DNA of 64,000 nucleotides from CF-118 sp035934385. GTDB lineage: Bacteria; Chloroflexota; Dormibacteria; Dormibacterales; Dormibacteraceae. Of the stretch, positions 39,054-46,922 are shown piece by piece. The stretch spans positions 1-64,000 of the forward strand of contig DASYXY010000075.1 of NCBI GenBank assembly GCA_035934385.1. The letters run 5' to 3'. The notes under the pieces are model-generated. The model ran no database searches and was not told where the DNA came from. It saw only the letters and a program-made list of their open reading frames with translations. Numbering within the stretch: position 1 is the stretch's first letter; every line of letters begins with the position of its first letter. The position numbers and the translations under genes are program-made.

Positions 39054-39941
39054 ATGGCGGGCAGGCGCTTCGATCTCTGGGGAGTCCCATTCGACGGCGC
39101 CGCAACCCTGGGCTGGCCAGGCTCGAGGTACGCGCCGGAACGGGTGCGTGCGGCGCTGCATTGGATGCTCATGCGCAGGCAGAACGAGCAGATCTACTCA
39201 ATCGACTCGGGCCGGCTGCTCCCGTTTCCCGATGACTTGCTTCGAGACCGCGGCGATGCCGACGTGGTCGCCCACGACCTGATGGCGTCGCTCGATGCGT
39301 GCTCCGCGGCGGTGGCCTCGAGCATCGCCGACGGACGGGTGCCGATCGTGATCGGCGGCGACGACTCGTTGTTGTACGCGTGCGTGAAGGGCTTCCACGA
39401 CAGCCGCGAGGGCTCGATTGGCATCCTGCATTTCGACGCGCACCTGGACCTGATGGACGAGAACCGCCAGCAGGGCCGCTTCAGCCAGTCGAGCGGGATG
39501 CGGCGAGCTCTCGAGCTGCGACGCGTGAGCGCCGCGCACTCGATCCAGGTGGGCGTACGCAATTTCAACTTCCCGGCGTCTTTCGAGTTCATCCACCGCG
39601 TCGGTCTCGCCGAATTGCCGGCGACGGAGTTTCACGAGCTCGGAACGGCCGGCGCAGTCGAGCGAATCCTTGCTCGTCTCAAAGGATGCGACCAAATGTG
39701 GTGGGCGTTCGACATCGATGTAGTGGACCCATCGGCGGCGCCGGGTGCCGGCGCCCACGAGCCTGGCGGCCTGACGAGCCGTCAGGTCCTGGACTGCGTG
39801 CGGCTGCTCGCGCATAGCTGCGGCGGGCTGAGCATCGTCGAGGTCAACCCGCTCACGGACACACGTGACATGACCTCGATCCTGGCCGCGAACCTGGCGT
39901 TCCATTTCGCGCTTTTCGGCCAGGACGGGAGCGCTGGGTGA
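39054..39941 (+). CDS. Arginase/agmatinase/formiminoglutamase-family protein
   Basis: The 295-residue protein has the ureohydrolase fold: W-G-V-P-F-D-G-A-A at the start, the metal motif H-F-D-A-H-L-D-L-M (D-A-H-x-D) and F-D-I-D-V-V-D-P-S (D-x-D). The first motif reads G-G-D-D-S where nearly all members have G-G-D-H-S, so one Mn ligand is altered. Substrate could be a guanidino or formimino compound; the replacement may change metal use or activity. It forms a pair with the M20 amidase. Confidence 0.82.
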   Translation: MAGRRFDLWGVPFDGAATLGWPGSRYAPERVRAALHWMLMRRQNEQIYSIDSGRLLPFPDDLLRDRGDADVVAHDLMASLDACSAAVASSIADGRVPIVIGGDDSLLYACVKGFHDSREGSIGILHFDAHLDLMDENRQQGRFSQSSGMRRALELRRVSAAHSIQVGVRNFNFPASFEFIHRVGLAELPATEFHELGTAGAVERILARLKGCDQMWWAFDIDVVDPSAAPGAGAHEPGGLTSRQVLDCVRLLAHSCGGLSIVEVNPLTDTRDMTSILAANLAFHFALFGQDGSAG

Positions 39942-39945
39942 GGGT

Positions 39946-39951
39946 TACCCT
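39946..39951 (+). promoter_or_regulatory. -10 element supporting the start of the small gene at 39958
   Basis: TACCCT ends 6 nt before GTG 39958 and so supports that codon over TTG 39952. Confidence 0.4.
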
Positions 39952-39957
39952 TTGCTC

Positions 39958-40161
39958 GTGGCTGAGTTCAGAGTTGTCGTCGTCCGGCCCGAGCCCACTG
40001 CCGGATTGGCAGCGAAACTTCAGACGTCGCTCGAAGTTAATGACGATCAGGGCTACGCGCTCCTTAGCATGGTGACCTACAAGGACGGGCTCCTGGTCGT
40101 ATTCGCGAAGGACGACGAGGATGATCTTGTTCAGGGGTCAAACCAGACCACCATGTCTTAA
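39958..40161 (+). CDS. Small uncharacterised protein
   Basis: A 67-residue protein (start V-A-E-F-R-V-V-V-V-R-P-E-P) with the central L-E-V-N-D-D-Q-G-Y-A-L-L-S-M-V-T-Y-K-D-G-L-L-V-V-F-A. The alternating hydrophobic strands and the phrase around G-Y-A-L look like DUF4177-type small proteins, but this is only a resemblance. It may have its own leaderless start. It lies at the edge of the AT-richer HNH/RadC segment and ends 10 bp before the HNH gene's stop. Confidence 0.5.
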   Translation: MAEFRVVVVRPEPTAGLAAKLQTSLEVNDDQGYALLSMVTYKDGLLVVFAKDDEDDLVQGSNQTTMS

Positions 40162-40171
40162 GCGAGGGCAG

Positions 40172-41116
40172 TCATGCCACGAACCGGTTCTGATTGTGCC
40201 ACTCAAGGAATCGGGGATTCGGCCGGTCGGAAACCCGAACAGGCGCGAGCAGCCGGTACCCAGTCATCTGCAGATACTCCTTGCCATTGTGGAACTCGTC
40301 CTCCAGTCGCCTGCTAACGACAACCTCCATCTCCGGGGTCACCGTGAGATAGCCTCGATCAAACAGTGTGTGGAGGTCCCGGCGCAGCAACAACCCATTG
40401 TCAATTCGGTGTTCCCCGCCCTCCGAATAGGGCCTTATGTGACCTGCCTCAAGAACGGGTAGAACCCGCTCGCCAGTGATTGCGCACCTTCGCGCGTAGG
40501 CGTCGATAATGGCGGCCTGGAATGAGGCTTGGCCCAGCCGCGGGAACGTGAAGACGGGTGGGCCATACCGAGGGCCGGTCGATTCCGCGACGGAAATAAC
40601 GCTCCCGGCCGCCCGAGCAGCGATTAGAAGTTGGACCTTGGCCCATAGCGACTGGCCGGGCTCCTCGTCCAGCCGGTAGCCGCGTCCTGATTGAATTGGC
40701 GCCCTCCAGTCGGGAGCGTCAAGCCAATCCGACTCTTCAAAGAACGTAGGTTGCTCCAGCAAGATGCAGCCGATCTCATAGTCCTCAGTCGGCGACGACA
40801 CCTTGCGGTACTTCTCGACTCGGTTCCTCATGTCTAGTAGCGACGATGTCCCGTTCTTAAGCCCGAACGTCTCCCACGCGATACTCATGGGCAGGGTCAC
40901 GTGACGGGCAAAGAAGCCAACGCCAACGATGCGGCTCCGAGGGCTATGGAGTTTGAATAGAAACGGCTCGCCCGGTACGACGGCTCGGAATGAATGTGGA
41001 CTAGGCTGCCAGAAATTGACCTCGTCGATACTGTCGAGTTTGCGAAGTTGACTGAACCAATCCCAGTCCGTGATGCCTACATATGCGGATGGAGGTCGAT
41101 AGCCGCTGGCCATCAT
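40172..41116 (-). CDS. HNH endonuclease with a PUA/EVE-like N-terminal domain
   Basis: The 314-residue protein ends with an HNH domain (about 205-260: Y-A-R-R-C-A-I-T-G, E-A-G-H-I-R-P-Y-S, N-G-L-L-L-R-R-D-L-H-T-L-F-D). Its first 150 residues (F-W-Q-P-S-P-H-S-F, P-G-E-P-F-L-F-K-L-H, I-V-G-V-G-F-F-A) look like a PUA/EVE-type fold, which in other proteins reads modified bases; that link is tentative. It could act as a modification-dependent restriction enzyme. The start is one of two adjacent ATGs (41116, 41113), a few nucleotides after the second HNH gene. Confidence 0.72.
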   Translation of the reverse strand: MMASGYRPPSAYVGITDWDWFSQLRKLDSIDEVNFWQPSPHSFRAVVPGEPFLFKLHSPRSRIVGVGFFARHVTLPMSIAWETFGLKNGTSSLLDMRNRVEKYRKVSSPTEDYEIGCILLEQPTFFEESDWLDAPDWRAPIQSGRGYRLDEEPGQSLWAKVQLLIAARAAGSVISVAESTGPRYGPPVFTFPRLGQASFQAAIIDAYARRCAITGERVLPVLEAGHIRPYSEGGEHRIDNGLLLRRDLHTLFDRGYLTVTPEMEVVVSRRLEDEFHNGKEYLQMTGYRLLAPVRVSDRPNPRFLEWHNQNRFVA

Positions 41117-41120
41117 GCAC

Positions 41121-42029
41121 CTAGCCGGCTGTGCGGAACCGCTCGTAGCGTTCGGCCAGGTAATCGACATTCGGGCGCAGGCCCCGTTGACGAGGGACGG
41201 TGATGGTCTGACCATCGAATCCTTGCAACCCGACCCTTAGCATCGGGCCATCGGCTTCCCGCAGGACATCGGGCCGAACCTCGATCTTCAGATCGGGCCT
41301 GACGCCGAGGATGTCGGCATCGAATGCCGCGTGGTGGAGCTTGCACAACGCCAGGCCGTTGGGCACTACAGGATCGCCCAGTGGGTGCCTGTCCGGCAGG
41401 ATGTGCGCTGCATCCAGCAGCTCCCAATGCCGTAGCCGGCATACGGCACACGTCTCTGCGTATGCATGCAACACACGGACTCTGAACAGCGATTGGTGCA
41501 GACGCTTGTTCATCATCACGGCAAGGTAAGCACGTCTCGGAGCATCACCCAGTGCGGTGCCCGGCTCTTCAACATCCGGCGTGTCTTCCGTAAGGATCGT
41601 GAAGGTGAGTTTGGCGGGATCGTCGCCGACCACGTAGACGGGCCATTCGGCGTGATATAGACCAGGTCGGTGTCCGTGGAAGTAGATCAGAGGTACGTGC
41701 TCTGCCATTGCTCGGCGAAGACCGGCATTGTCCGAGTGGCGAGGATCGGTCCCCCGGTACCTGTAATGGACACCCTGGTAGGTAGGTTCGTCTGCATACG
41801 GTCGTTCCTTGCCTGGCACCTCCGGCACCGTCGTGATGCTGAGTGGGAGCTCACAGATAGCTGGCTTGAAGATGCCTTGGGGTCCCAGTAGCGGAACACG
41901 CCGCCCATCAAACTCGAATCCTTGTGCCAGGACGGATCGCGGGAGCACGGAGCCTCCGTGCTGAGCGGTCTGGTCCCGCAGGAAGTTGAAGGCTGCCACC
42001 CTTACGGCGCTATCGAGGTTGGCTCCCAC
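41121..42029 (-). CDS. HNH endonuclease, putative restriction type
   Basis: The 302-residue protein has a C-terminal HNH nuclease (about 195-245: C-A-V-C-R, L-D-A-A-H-I-L-P-D, N-G-L-A-L-C-K-L-H-H-A-A-F-D) and an N-terminal half with Y-Q-G-V-H-Y-R-Y-R-G-T-D-P-R-H-S-D-N, which is faintly like SRA/YDG base-reading domains. It belongs to a widespread family annotated as HNH or putative restriction endonucleases. The GTG start at 42029 faces the RadC gene across 90 bp. It is cotranscribed with the other HNH gene. Confidence 0.75.
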   Translation of the reverse strand: MGANLDSAVRVAAFNFLRDQTAQHGGSVLPRSVLAQGFEFDGRRVPLLGPQGIFKPAICELPLSITTVPEVPGKERPYADEPTYQGVHYRYRGTDPRHSDNAGLRRAMAEHVPLIYFHGHRPGLYHAEWPVYVVGDDPAKLTFTILTEDTPDVEEPGTALGDAPRRAYLAVMMNKRLHQSLFRVRVLHAYAETCAVCRLRHWELLDAAHILPDRHPLGDPVVPNGLALCKLHHAAFDADILGVRPDLKIEVRPDVLREADGPMLRVGLQGFDGQTITVPRQRGLRPNVDYLAERYERFRTAG

Positions 42030-42083
42030 TGGGCTGGAATGGTATAGGCGTCACCTTGGCCCGTCAGGCCCTTTAAGGGCTGG

Positions 42084-42113
42084 GTTGGCGCCGCGACCTG
42101 ACTGCCGTAGTTT
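42084..42113 (+). promoter_or_regulatory. Promoter of the RadC-family gene
   Basis: TTGGCG (42084-42089) and TAGTTT (42108-42113), 18-bp spacer; the -10 ends 6 nt before GTG 42120, so the mRNA is probably leaderless. Confidence 0.5.
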
Positions 42114-42119
42114 CCGCTT

Positions 42120-42695
42120 GTGGACATCGCCGCCGACGACCGCCAGCTGCTCGAGGTCCTGATCGGCCGGACCGCATCACACTCAGTGCGGCTGAACCTG
42201 GCGGAGCTGCTCGAGGCCAGTGAATCCGAGTTGGTCTCCCTGGGTTTGCCTCGACCTGCCAGGCGGCGACTGCTCGCCTGTTCTGAGGTTGCGCGTCGGT
42301 ACCAGCCGAAAGCTTGTGTCCCCGAGCCCATCACCACACCAGCTCACGCTCTTGCCCACCTCGGTAGGTTGCGTTCCAGCGGCCGGGAAACTCTGGCGGT
42401 CCTGCTGTTGGACGTCCGGCTCAGCCTGCTCGCTGTGGATGTGGTTGCGATTGGAACCGTCGCCCACGTCGCGGTCGAGCCCCGTGAGGTGTTCGCGCCA
42501 GCCGTGACTGCTGGCGCGACCTCTCTTGTGCTAGCGCACAACCATCCTTCCGGCGACCCCGAGCCCAGTGCTCCGGACGCCGACTTCACGCGGGCGATGG
42601 TCGAGGCCGGGCGAATTCTTAGCATCGATGTTCTCGACCACCTGATCGTGTCGCGGAGGGGCTTCTACAGTTTTCGACGCGCTGGACGAATGTAG
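42120..42695 (+). CDS. radC: RadC-family JAB/MPN metalloprotease-like protein
   Basis: The 191-residue protein has a short helix-hairpin-helix N-terminus (L-L-E-A-S-E-S-E-L-V-S-L-G-L-P) and a JAB domain with V-E-P-R-E-V-F-A-P-A, the metal site H-N-H-P-S-G-D and Asp in A-P-D-A-D-F. It lacks any sign of degeneration. RadC is no longer regarded as a general repair protein and is often carried by mobile or defence regions. Here it is divergent from two HNH nucleases. Confidence 0.85.
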   Translation: MDIAADDRQLLEVLIGRTASHSVRLNLAELLEASESELVSLGLPRPARRRLLACSEVARRYQPKACVPEPITTPAHALAHLGRLRSSGRETLAVLLLDVRLSLLAVDVVAIGTVAHVAVEPREVFAPAVTAGATSLVLAHNHPSGDPEPSAPDADFTRAMVEAGRILSIDVLDHLIVSRRGFYSFRRAGRM

Positions 42696-42802
42696 ACGCC
42701 TACTGCGCAAGCGACGCTCGGTTATATCTCGTTCATTGCCGGAAACATGTAGACGACCACCTAACGTCCGAATTCGGTATCCAGCTACGTGTTTCTCCGG
42801 AT

Positions 42803-42829
42803 TTGACCTCGCCGGATGGTGCCTAGGCT
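42803..42829 (+). promoter_or_regulatory. Promoter of the membrane-protein gene at 42871
   Basis: TTGACC (42803-42808) and TAGGCT (42824-42829) with a 15-bp spacer; unlike the leaderless starts nearby, a leader of about 35 nt with AGGAGGT before ATG 42871 follows. Confidence 0.45.
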
Positions 42830-42870
42830 CCTGGCTCATCAACCCACCTATGACCAGGAGGTCAACAGCC

Positions 42871-43482
42871 ATGAAACTTCAGCGTCTCGCCGGATTCGGT
42901 CCGATCGCAGCTTTCGTGAGCGCCGCCGCCCTGTTCGTCGTCGCGGTCATCCAGCAGGTCATCATCCCGCCGAGCATCTTCCTGGTGACGGCGATCGTGT
43001 ACCTGGTCGTGATCGCGACCTGGGTCGGTGGCCTGACCATCACGCTTTTCGACCTCGAGTGGCTCGAGCACCCAAAGACGAATACAGGCCTGTTCCGCGT
43101 GGCCCTCGGCGCGGCCCTGGTGGCCATGCTGATGCCCGCTTTCATCGCATTGATCCAGTTCGCGGGCGTCGCGGTGCCATACGCGATTCCGTACGTGATG
43201 CTTTGGCTCGGAGTGGGCATCGCCCTGCTCGTCCACAACATCGAAGGCAGGCGAGCCGGACTCCTGCGGGGAGCGCTGCCCTGGATCGGAATGGCGGCCG
43301 GCGTAGGGTTCGTCTATCTAGGAATCGTGCAGTCGTTCGTGCTGTTCACGACCGCCTTCGTTATGTTCTGGTACAACGCGCTCCTTCCGACGCAGGTTCT
43401 CTACCTGGTCTGGGCGATCTGGATGGGCGTGCGCCTCATCCGCTCGAAGGCTCCCGCGCGCGTCGCAGCCGCGACCGCGTAG
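42871..43482 (+). CDS. Six-TM integral membrane protein
   Basis: The 203-residue protein has six strongly hydrophobic segments (about 10-28, 33-58, 75-95, 100-120, 132-155, 160-190) with short loops (e.g. D-L-E-W-L-E-H-P-K-T-N-T). No transporter motif or family is recognised. AGGAGGT lies 8 nt before the ATG, the clearest ribosome-binding site in the window, and a strong terminator ends the unit, so it is a well-defined monocistronic gene. Confidence 0.65.
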   Translation: MKLQRLAGFGPIAAFVSAAALFVVAVIQQVIIPPSIFLVTAIVYLVVIATWVGGLTITLFDLEWLEHPKTNTGLFRVALGAALVAMLMPAFIALIQFAGVAVPYAIPYVMLWLGVGIALLVHNIEGRRAGLLRGALPWIGMAAGVGFVYLGIVQSFVLFTTAFVMFWYNALLPTQVLYLVWAIWMGVRLIRSKAPARVAAATA

Positions 43483-43499
43483 CGAGCTCAAACACAAAG

Positions 43500-43531
43500 G
43501 GGTGGCAGCCGCGGCTGCCACCCTTTTTTTT
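43500..43531 (+). terminator. Rho-independent terminator
   Basis: GGGTGGCAGCC GC GGCTGCCACCC, an 11-bp perfect stem, followed by eight T residues, 18 bp after the membrane-protein stop. Confidence 0.92.
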
Positions 43532-43558
43532 AGCGAGGGATTTACCACCCCCACCTAG

Positions 43559-43671
43559 CCTCCCCACACGGTGGGGAGGGACAGGGTCAACCGCCCACCT
43601 AACCTCCCCACACGGTGGGGAGGGACAAGGTCAACCGCCCCACCTAACCTCCCCACACGGTGGGGAGGGAC
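43559..43671 (+). repeat. Three tandem copies of a 44/45-bp hairpin repeat
   Basis: CCTCCCCACACGGTGGGGAGGGAC begins at 43559, 43603 and 43648; the linkers (A[GA]GGTCAACCGCCC[C]ACCTAA) are nearly identical, so the whole unit is repeated. Arms match the single copy at 16302. The remainder of 43532-43704 shows nothing else. Confidence 0.85.
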
Positions 43672-43704
43672 TATGAGCTCCCTCCCCCCTTTTCCGTTTG
43701 CCCG

Positions 43705-44340
43705 TTAGGCGACTTCGACAGCCACCACCCCGGGGAGCGAGTCGACCGCCGCCACCAGCCGGTCGGTCTCGGGCGAGGCCGGGGCCAGACCTTCCAGCTG
43801 GACGACGCCGTCGGCGACGCGAACCTTCACGCCATCGGCGTTCGGCAGGCGGCGCTTGAGCACGTCACGCACGTCCCACTCGACCGTCTCCTCCGAGCGG
43901 AAGAAGACCTTGAGCAGGTCGACCTGGCTGACCATCCCGACCAGCGCGCCCGCGCGGTCGAGCACCGGCAGCCGGCGCAGGCGGCGCCCCCGCATGAGCC
44001 GGGCGGTGTCGGTCAGCGTGTCCTCGGGCCGCACCGTCACGACAGGCGAGGTCATCACATCGGCCGCGGTCAGCGGCGACGCCGTCTGCAGCTTGGAATA
44101 GATCGCAGCCTTGTGGCCGGCTCCGGTCGGCCGGCCCGGCTTGAACTCGGCCCGCACTAGCATGTCGGACTCCGTGACGATGCCTTTCAGCACGCCAGCC
44201 TCATCGACCACCGGCAGGGCGCTGACCTCGTTGACCCACAGCAGGTCGACGAGGCGCTTGAACGGGGTACCCGGTGAGACCGAGACCACGTCCTCGATCA
44301 TCACATCCGCGACTGTCCAGATCTTTTCCGATTCGCTCAT
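43705..44340 (-). CDS. CBS-pair protein with C-terminal BON domain
   Basis: The 211-residue protein has two CBS motifs (about 10-65 and 90-150: V-A-D-V-M-I-E-D-V-V-S-V, A-L-P-V-V-D-E; A-A-D-V-M-T-S-P-V-V-T-V, R-L-P-V-L-D) and a BON domain (about 155-210, V-K-V-R-V-A-D-G-V-V-Q-L-E-G). CBS pairs bind adenosine nucleotides; BON often binds lipid or hydrophobic surfaces. It may sense energy state. AAGGAGG precedes the ATG. It is 4 bp downstream of the DUF4242-like gene, so likely in one operon. Confidence 0.88.
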   Translation of the reverse strand: MSESEKIWTVADVMIEDVVSVSPGTPFKRLVDLLWVNEVSALPVVDEAGVLKGIVTESDMLVRAEFKPGRPTGAGHKAAIYSKLQTASPLTAADVMTSPVVTVRPEDTLTDTARLMRGRRLRRLPVLDRAGALVGMVSQVDLLKVFFRSEETVEWDVRDVLKRRLPNADGVKVRVADGVVQLEGLAPASPETDRLVAAVDSLPGVVAVEVA

Positions 44341-44343
44341 CTC

Positions 44344-44622
44344 TCATTCCTCCTTGTGATTGGGCAACGTGATGGCGACCTCCAGGCCGGCCAGCGGCGC
44401 CTGCGAGCTGACCGTCGCGCTCCGCACCGCGTCGGCGCTCGATGCCTCGAACAGGCTGAGCAGCCGCTCCGACGCGGGCAGGAACGCCGATCCGAGGTAG
44501 CTCACCGACTCGCCGCGGGCGGTCAGGCGGACGCAGGCGCTCGAAAGCGCTGACTGCAACATGGCCAGCTCGGCCCGCGTGATGCGAGGCAGCCGGTGCT
44601 CGACGAGGTAACGCTGCGCCAT
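44344..44622 (-). CDS. DUF4242-like small protein
   Basis: The 92-residue protein has the pattern Y-L-V-E-H-R-L-P-R-I-T, S-Y-L-G-S-A-F-L-P-A and L-F-E-A-S-S-A-D-A-V-R, which matches the DUF4242 (SCO4226-like) ferredoxin-fold family; some members bind nickel. It is the gene upstream of the CBS/BON protein with a 3-bp gap. The normal Cys/Glu residues after F-x-P are replaced here (S-E-R-L-L), so metal binding is uncertain. Confidence 0.6.
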   Translation of the reverse strand: MAQRYLVEHRLPRITRAELAMLQSALSSACVRLTARGESVSYLGSAFLPASERLLSLFEASSADAVRSATVSSQAPLAGLEVAITLPNHKEE

Positions 44623-44690
44623 CGAGGATGACGGTATGGGCGCCCGGGCGGAGGCGCATCGTTACTAACTCGTAGCCGGCTACGTAATCG

Positions 44691-46922
44691 TCATTCCACC
44701 CATCGAGCCAGCTGGGTCCGCGAGCTCAGGCCGAGCTTGTTGAGCATGTTGGTGACGTGGGTCTCGACCGTGCGGTTGGAGATGAACAACCGAGTCGCGA
44801 CCTCTTTATTGGTGAGGCCCTCGGCGATGAGCTTGGCGATCTCCATCTCCCGCCGGCTCAGGGCCGGCTTTGGCGGCTCCGCCTCGGTGGCGCGCCTGGT
44901 GGGCGCCTGTCCCATCGCGAAGTCCGCGGCCTCCGCCACCGACATCCCGCGGCCGCGACCGAACGTCCTATCGAACACGGCTGGTCCGAGGCGCTCGCGC
45001 GTTTCGGCCACGCAGCGCTCGTGCTGGGGCACGAATGGGGCCAGGATGGGGATGGCCATCGTGGCGCGCAGCCCGTCGGCGGCGCCGAGAAGCGTGGCCG
45101 CGCGGGTGAAGTCGCTGCCGTCCGCCTCGATCAAGGCAAGAGTTTCGATGAGGATGGCCAGCCCGCGCCTGTCATCGAGCGCCTGCTTGCACTCGATCCC
45201 TTCTCTGATGAAAGCCTTCGCCTCGCTCAGTTCGCCGCGCCGGCGGCGGGCCTCGGCCACCGTGTTGGCGATCGTGCCCCTGACATACAGGTTGTTCTGC
45301 GCGCGAAGGCTGGCCAGCGCAGCCTCGCCCACCTCGATGGCCGCATCGATCTTGCCTTGTCCGAGCCAGTTCAGGCACTGGTAGTGGGTGGCGATGGCGA
45401 CGAGGGACGTGTCGTCGGTGGTCTGTCCTGCGTCGAGCATCGTCTCGACCAACTCGTCGACGCCTTCCGTCTTGCCCTCGACGAACGCCGCCAGCAGGAG
45501 GCTGCCGCAGGCCCAGCCGATCCAGTTCGTTTCGCCCAGGAATCGCGCGACGCGCAGTGCCTCGCCACCAGCCGACTCGCCGGCGGCTGCGTCGCCCATG
45601 GCGTCCGCGAACAGCGCGATGCCGATCAAGCACCTCGCCCGGAGGAGTGAATCCGGTTCGGTCATGGAGAGCACCGCCTCGAGGTAGCGGCGGACGTCCC
45701 TCAGCGGGCCGCGCGAGAGCCAGTAGTTGGTGAGCCCGGCAACGAGCGCGACGCCGAGCGAGGCCTCGCCGGCTTCGCGGCGGCAGAACTCGAGCGCGCT
45801 CCACAGGTTGTCGAGCTCGCGCTGGACGCGTTGGAATCCTTGGATCTCCTCCTCGCCCCCGAATGCGTTTGACTCGGCGAGGTATCGAACCAGCCAGTCG
45901 CGGTGCCGCGTCTGCAGGTCTCGCTCTTCGCCGAGCTCCCGCAGGCGTCGGCGCCCGTACTGGCGAACGGTCTCCAGCATCGAGTAGCGCTGGCCGTCCC
46001 GCTGCAGGATCGACTTCTCGACCAGCGAGGCGACCTCGCCGTCGCCGCACACCTCGATCGCGGCCTCGTGGTCGAAGCCGCCCGCGAAGACTGAGGTGCG
46101 CGCCCACAGCCGGCGCTCGTCGTCGGTGAGCAGCGAGTAGCTCCAGTCGAGCGTGGCCTGCAGCGTGCGCTGTCGCGATTCGCCGCCGCGCAGCGCGGTC
46201 GATGGCGCGGCCAGCTCGCGATCGAGCCCGGCCAGCAGCTGGCCGACGCTCAAGCCTTCGAGCCGCACCGCCGCCAGCTCCAGGGCCAGCGGCATGCCGT
46301 CGAGGCGCGCGCACAGTTGGACCACCGCGGCGGCGTTCGATTCGTCGATCTTGAATCCGGGCAGCACCGCGCCTGCCCGCTCGACAAGCAGCGCCACGGC
46401 GTCGAATCCGGCGAGCTGGCCGGGCGTCATCGCGGAGTCAGGCAGAGAAAGCGGCGGCACGCGCAGCCTCACCTCTCCGGCCATGCCCAGGGCCTGCCGG
46501 CTGGTGGCGAGGATCCTCAGCTCGGGACACGCCTTCAGCAGCGTTCCGGCCAGCACCGCGGCGCTGTCGAGCAGGTGCTCGCAGTTGTCCAGCACCAGCA
46601 GCAGCCGCTTGTCGCGGAGAAAGTCGCTGAGCGCCGACAGCGACCATCGCGAGGACACGTCCTGCAGTCCCAGCGCGCTGAACACGGCCTGGGTGACGAG
46701 CAGTGGGTCGTCGATGGGCGCCAGCAGCACGGCCCACGCGCCGTCGGCGAAGTTGCGCGACATCTCCGCCGCTGCTCGCATCGCAAGCCGCGTCTTACCC
46801 GCCCCGCCGCTGCCTGTGAGCGTGAGGAGGCGCGTGGTCGTGAGCAGCCGCTTTATCTCGGCCAGCTCTCTGCGCCGACCGACGAAGCTGGTGAGCTCGA
46901 CGGGAAGGTTTCCCGGCTTCAC
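44691..46922 (-). CDS. STAND ATPase regulator with C-terminal LuxR helix-turn-helix
   Basis: The 743-residue protein opens with L-T-S-F-V-G-R-R-R-E-L, Walker A G-S-G-G-A-G-K-T-R-L and Walker B L-L-L-V-L-D-N-C-E-H, the NB-ARC-like predicted ATPase. A TPR-like helical region (about 380-650) follows, and a LuxR domain (about 680-740, G-L-T-N-K-E-V-A-T-R-L-F-I-S-N-R-T-V-E-T-H) ends it. Such proteins oligomerise on binding an inducer and activate transcription. The GTG start overlaps the stop of the upstream transporter (GTGA), linking it to that transporter. Confidence 0.88.
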   Translation of the reverse strand: MKPGNLPVELTSFVGRRRELAEIKRLLTTTRLLTLTGSGGAGKTRLAMRAAAEMSRNFADGAWAVLLAPIDDPLLVTQAVFSALGLQDVSSRWSLSALSDFLRDKRLLLVLDNCEHLLDSAAVLAGTLLKACPELRILATSRQALGMAGEVRLRVPPLSLPDSAMTPGQLAGFDAVALLVERAGAVLPGFKIDESNAAAVVQLCARLDGMPLALELAAVRLEGLSVGQLLAGLDRELAAPSTALRGGESRQRTLQATLDWSYSLLTDDERRLWARTSVFAGGFDHEAAIEVCGDGEVASLVEKSILQRDGQRYSMLETVRQYGRRRLRELGEERDLQTRHRDWLVRYLAESNAFGGEEEIQGFQRVQRELDNLWSALEFCRREAGEASLGVALVAGLTNYWLSRGPLRDVRRYLEAVLSMTEPDSLLRARCLIGIALFADAMGDAAAGESAGGEALRVARFLGETNWIGWACGSLLLAAFVEGKTEGVDELVETMLDAGQTTDDTSLVAIATHYQCLNWLGQGKIDAAIEVGEAALASLRAQNNLYVRGTIANTVAEARRRRGELSEAKAFIREGIECKQALDDRRGLAILIETLALIEADGSDFTRAATLLGAADGLRATMAIPILAPFVPQHERCVAETRERLGPAVFDRTFGRGRGMSVAEAADFAMGQAPTRRATEAEPPKPALSRREMEIAKLIAEGLTNKEVATRLFISNRTVETHVTNMLNKLGLSSRTQLARWVE

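Noticed and set aside
43559..43671. CRISPR array
   Set aside because: The repeat is palindromic and the 'spacers' are short and nearly identical; there are only three units and no cas genes.
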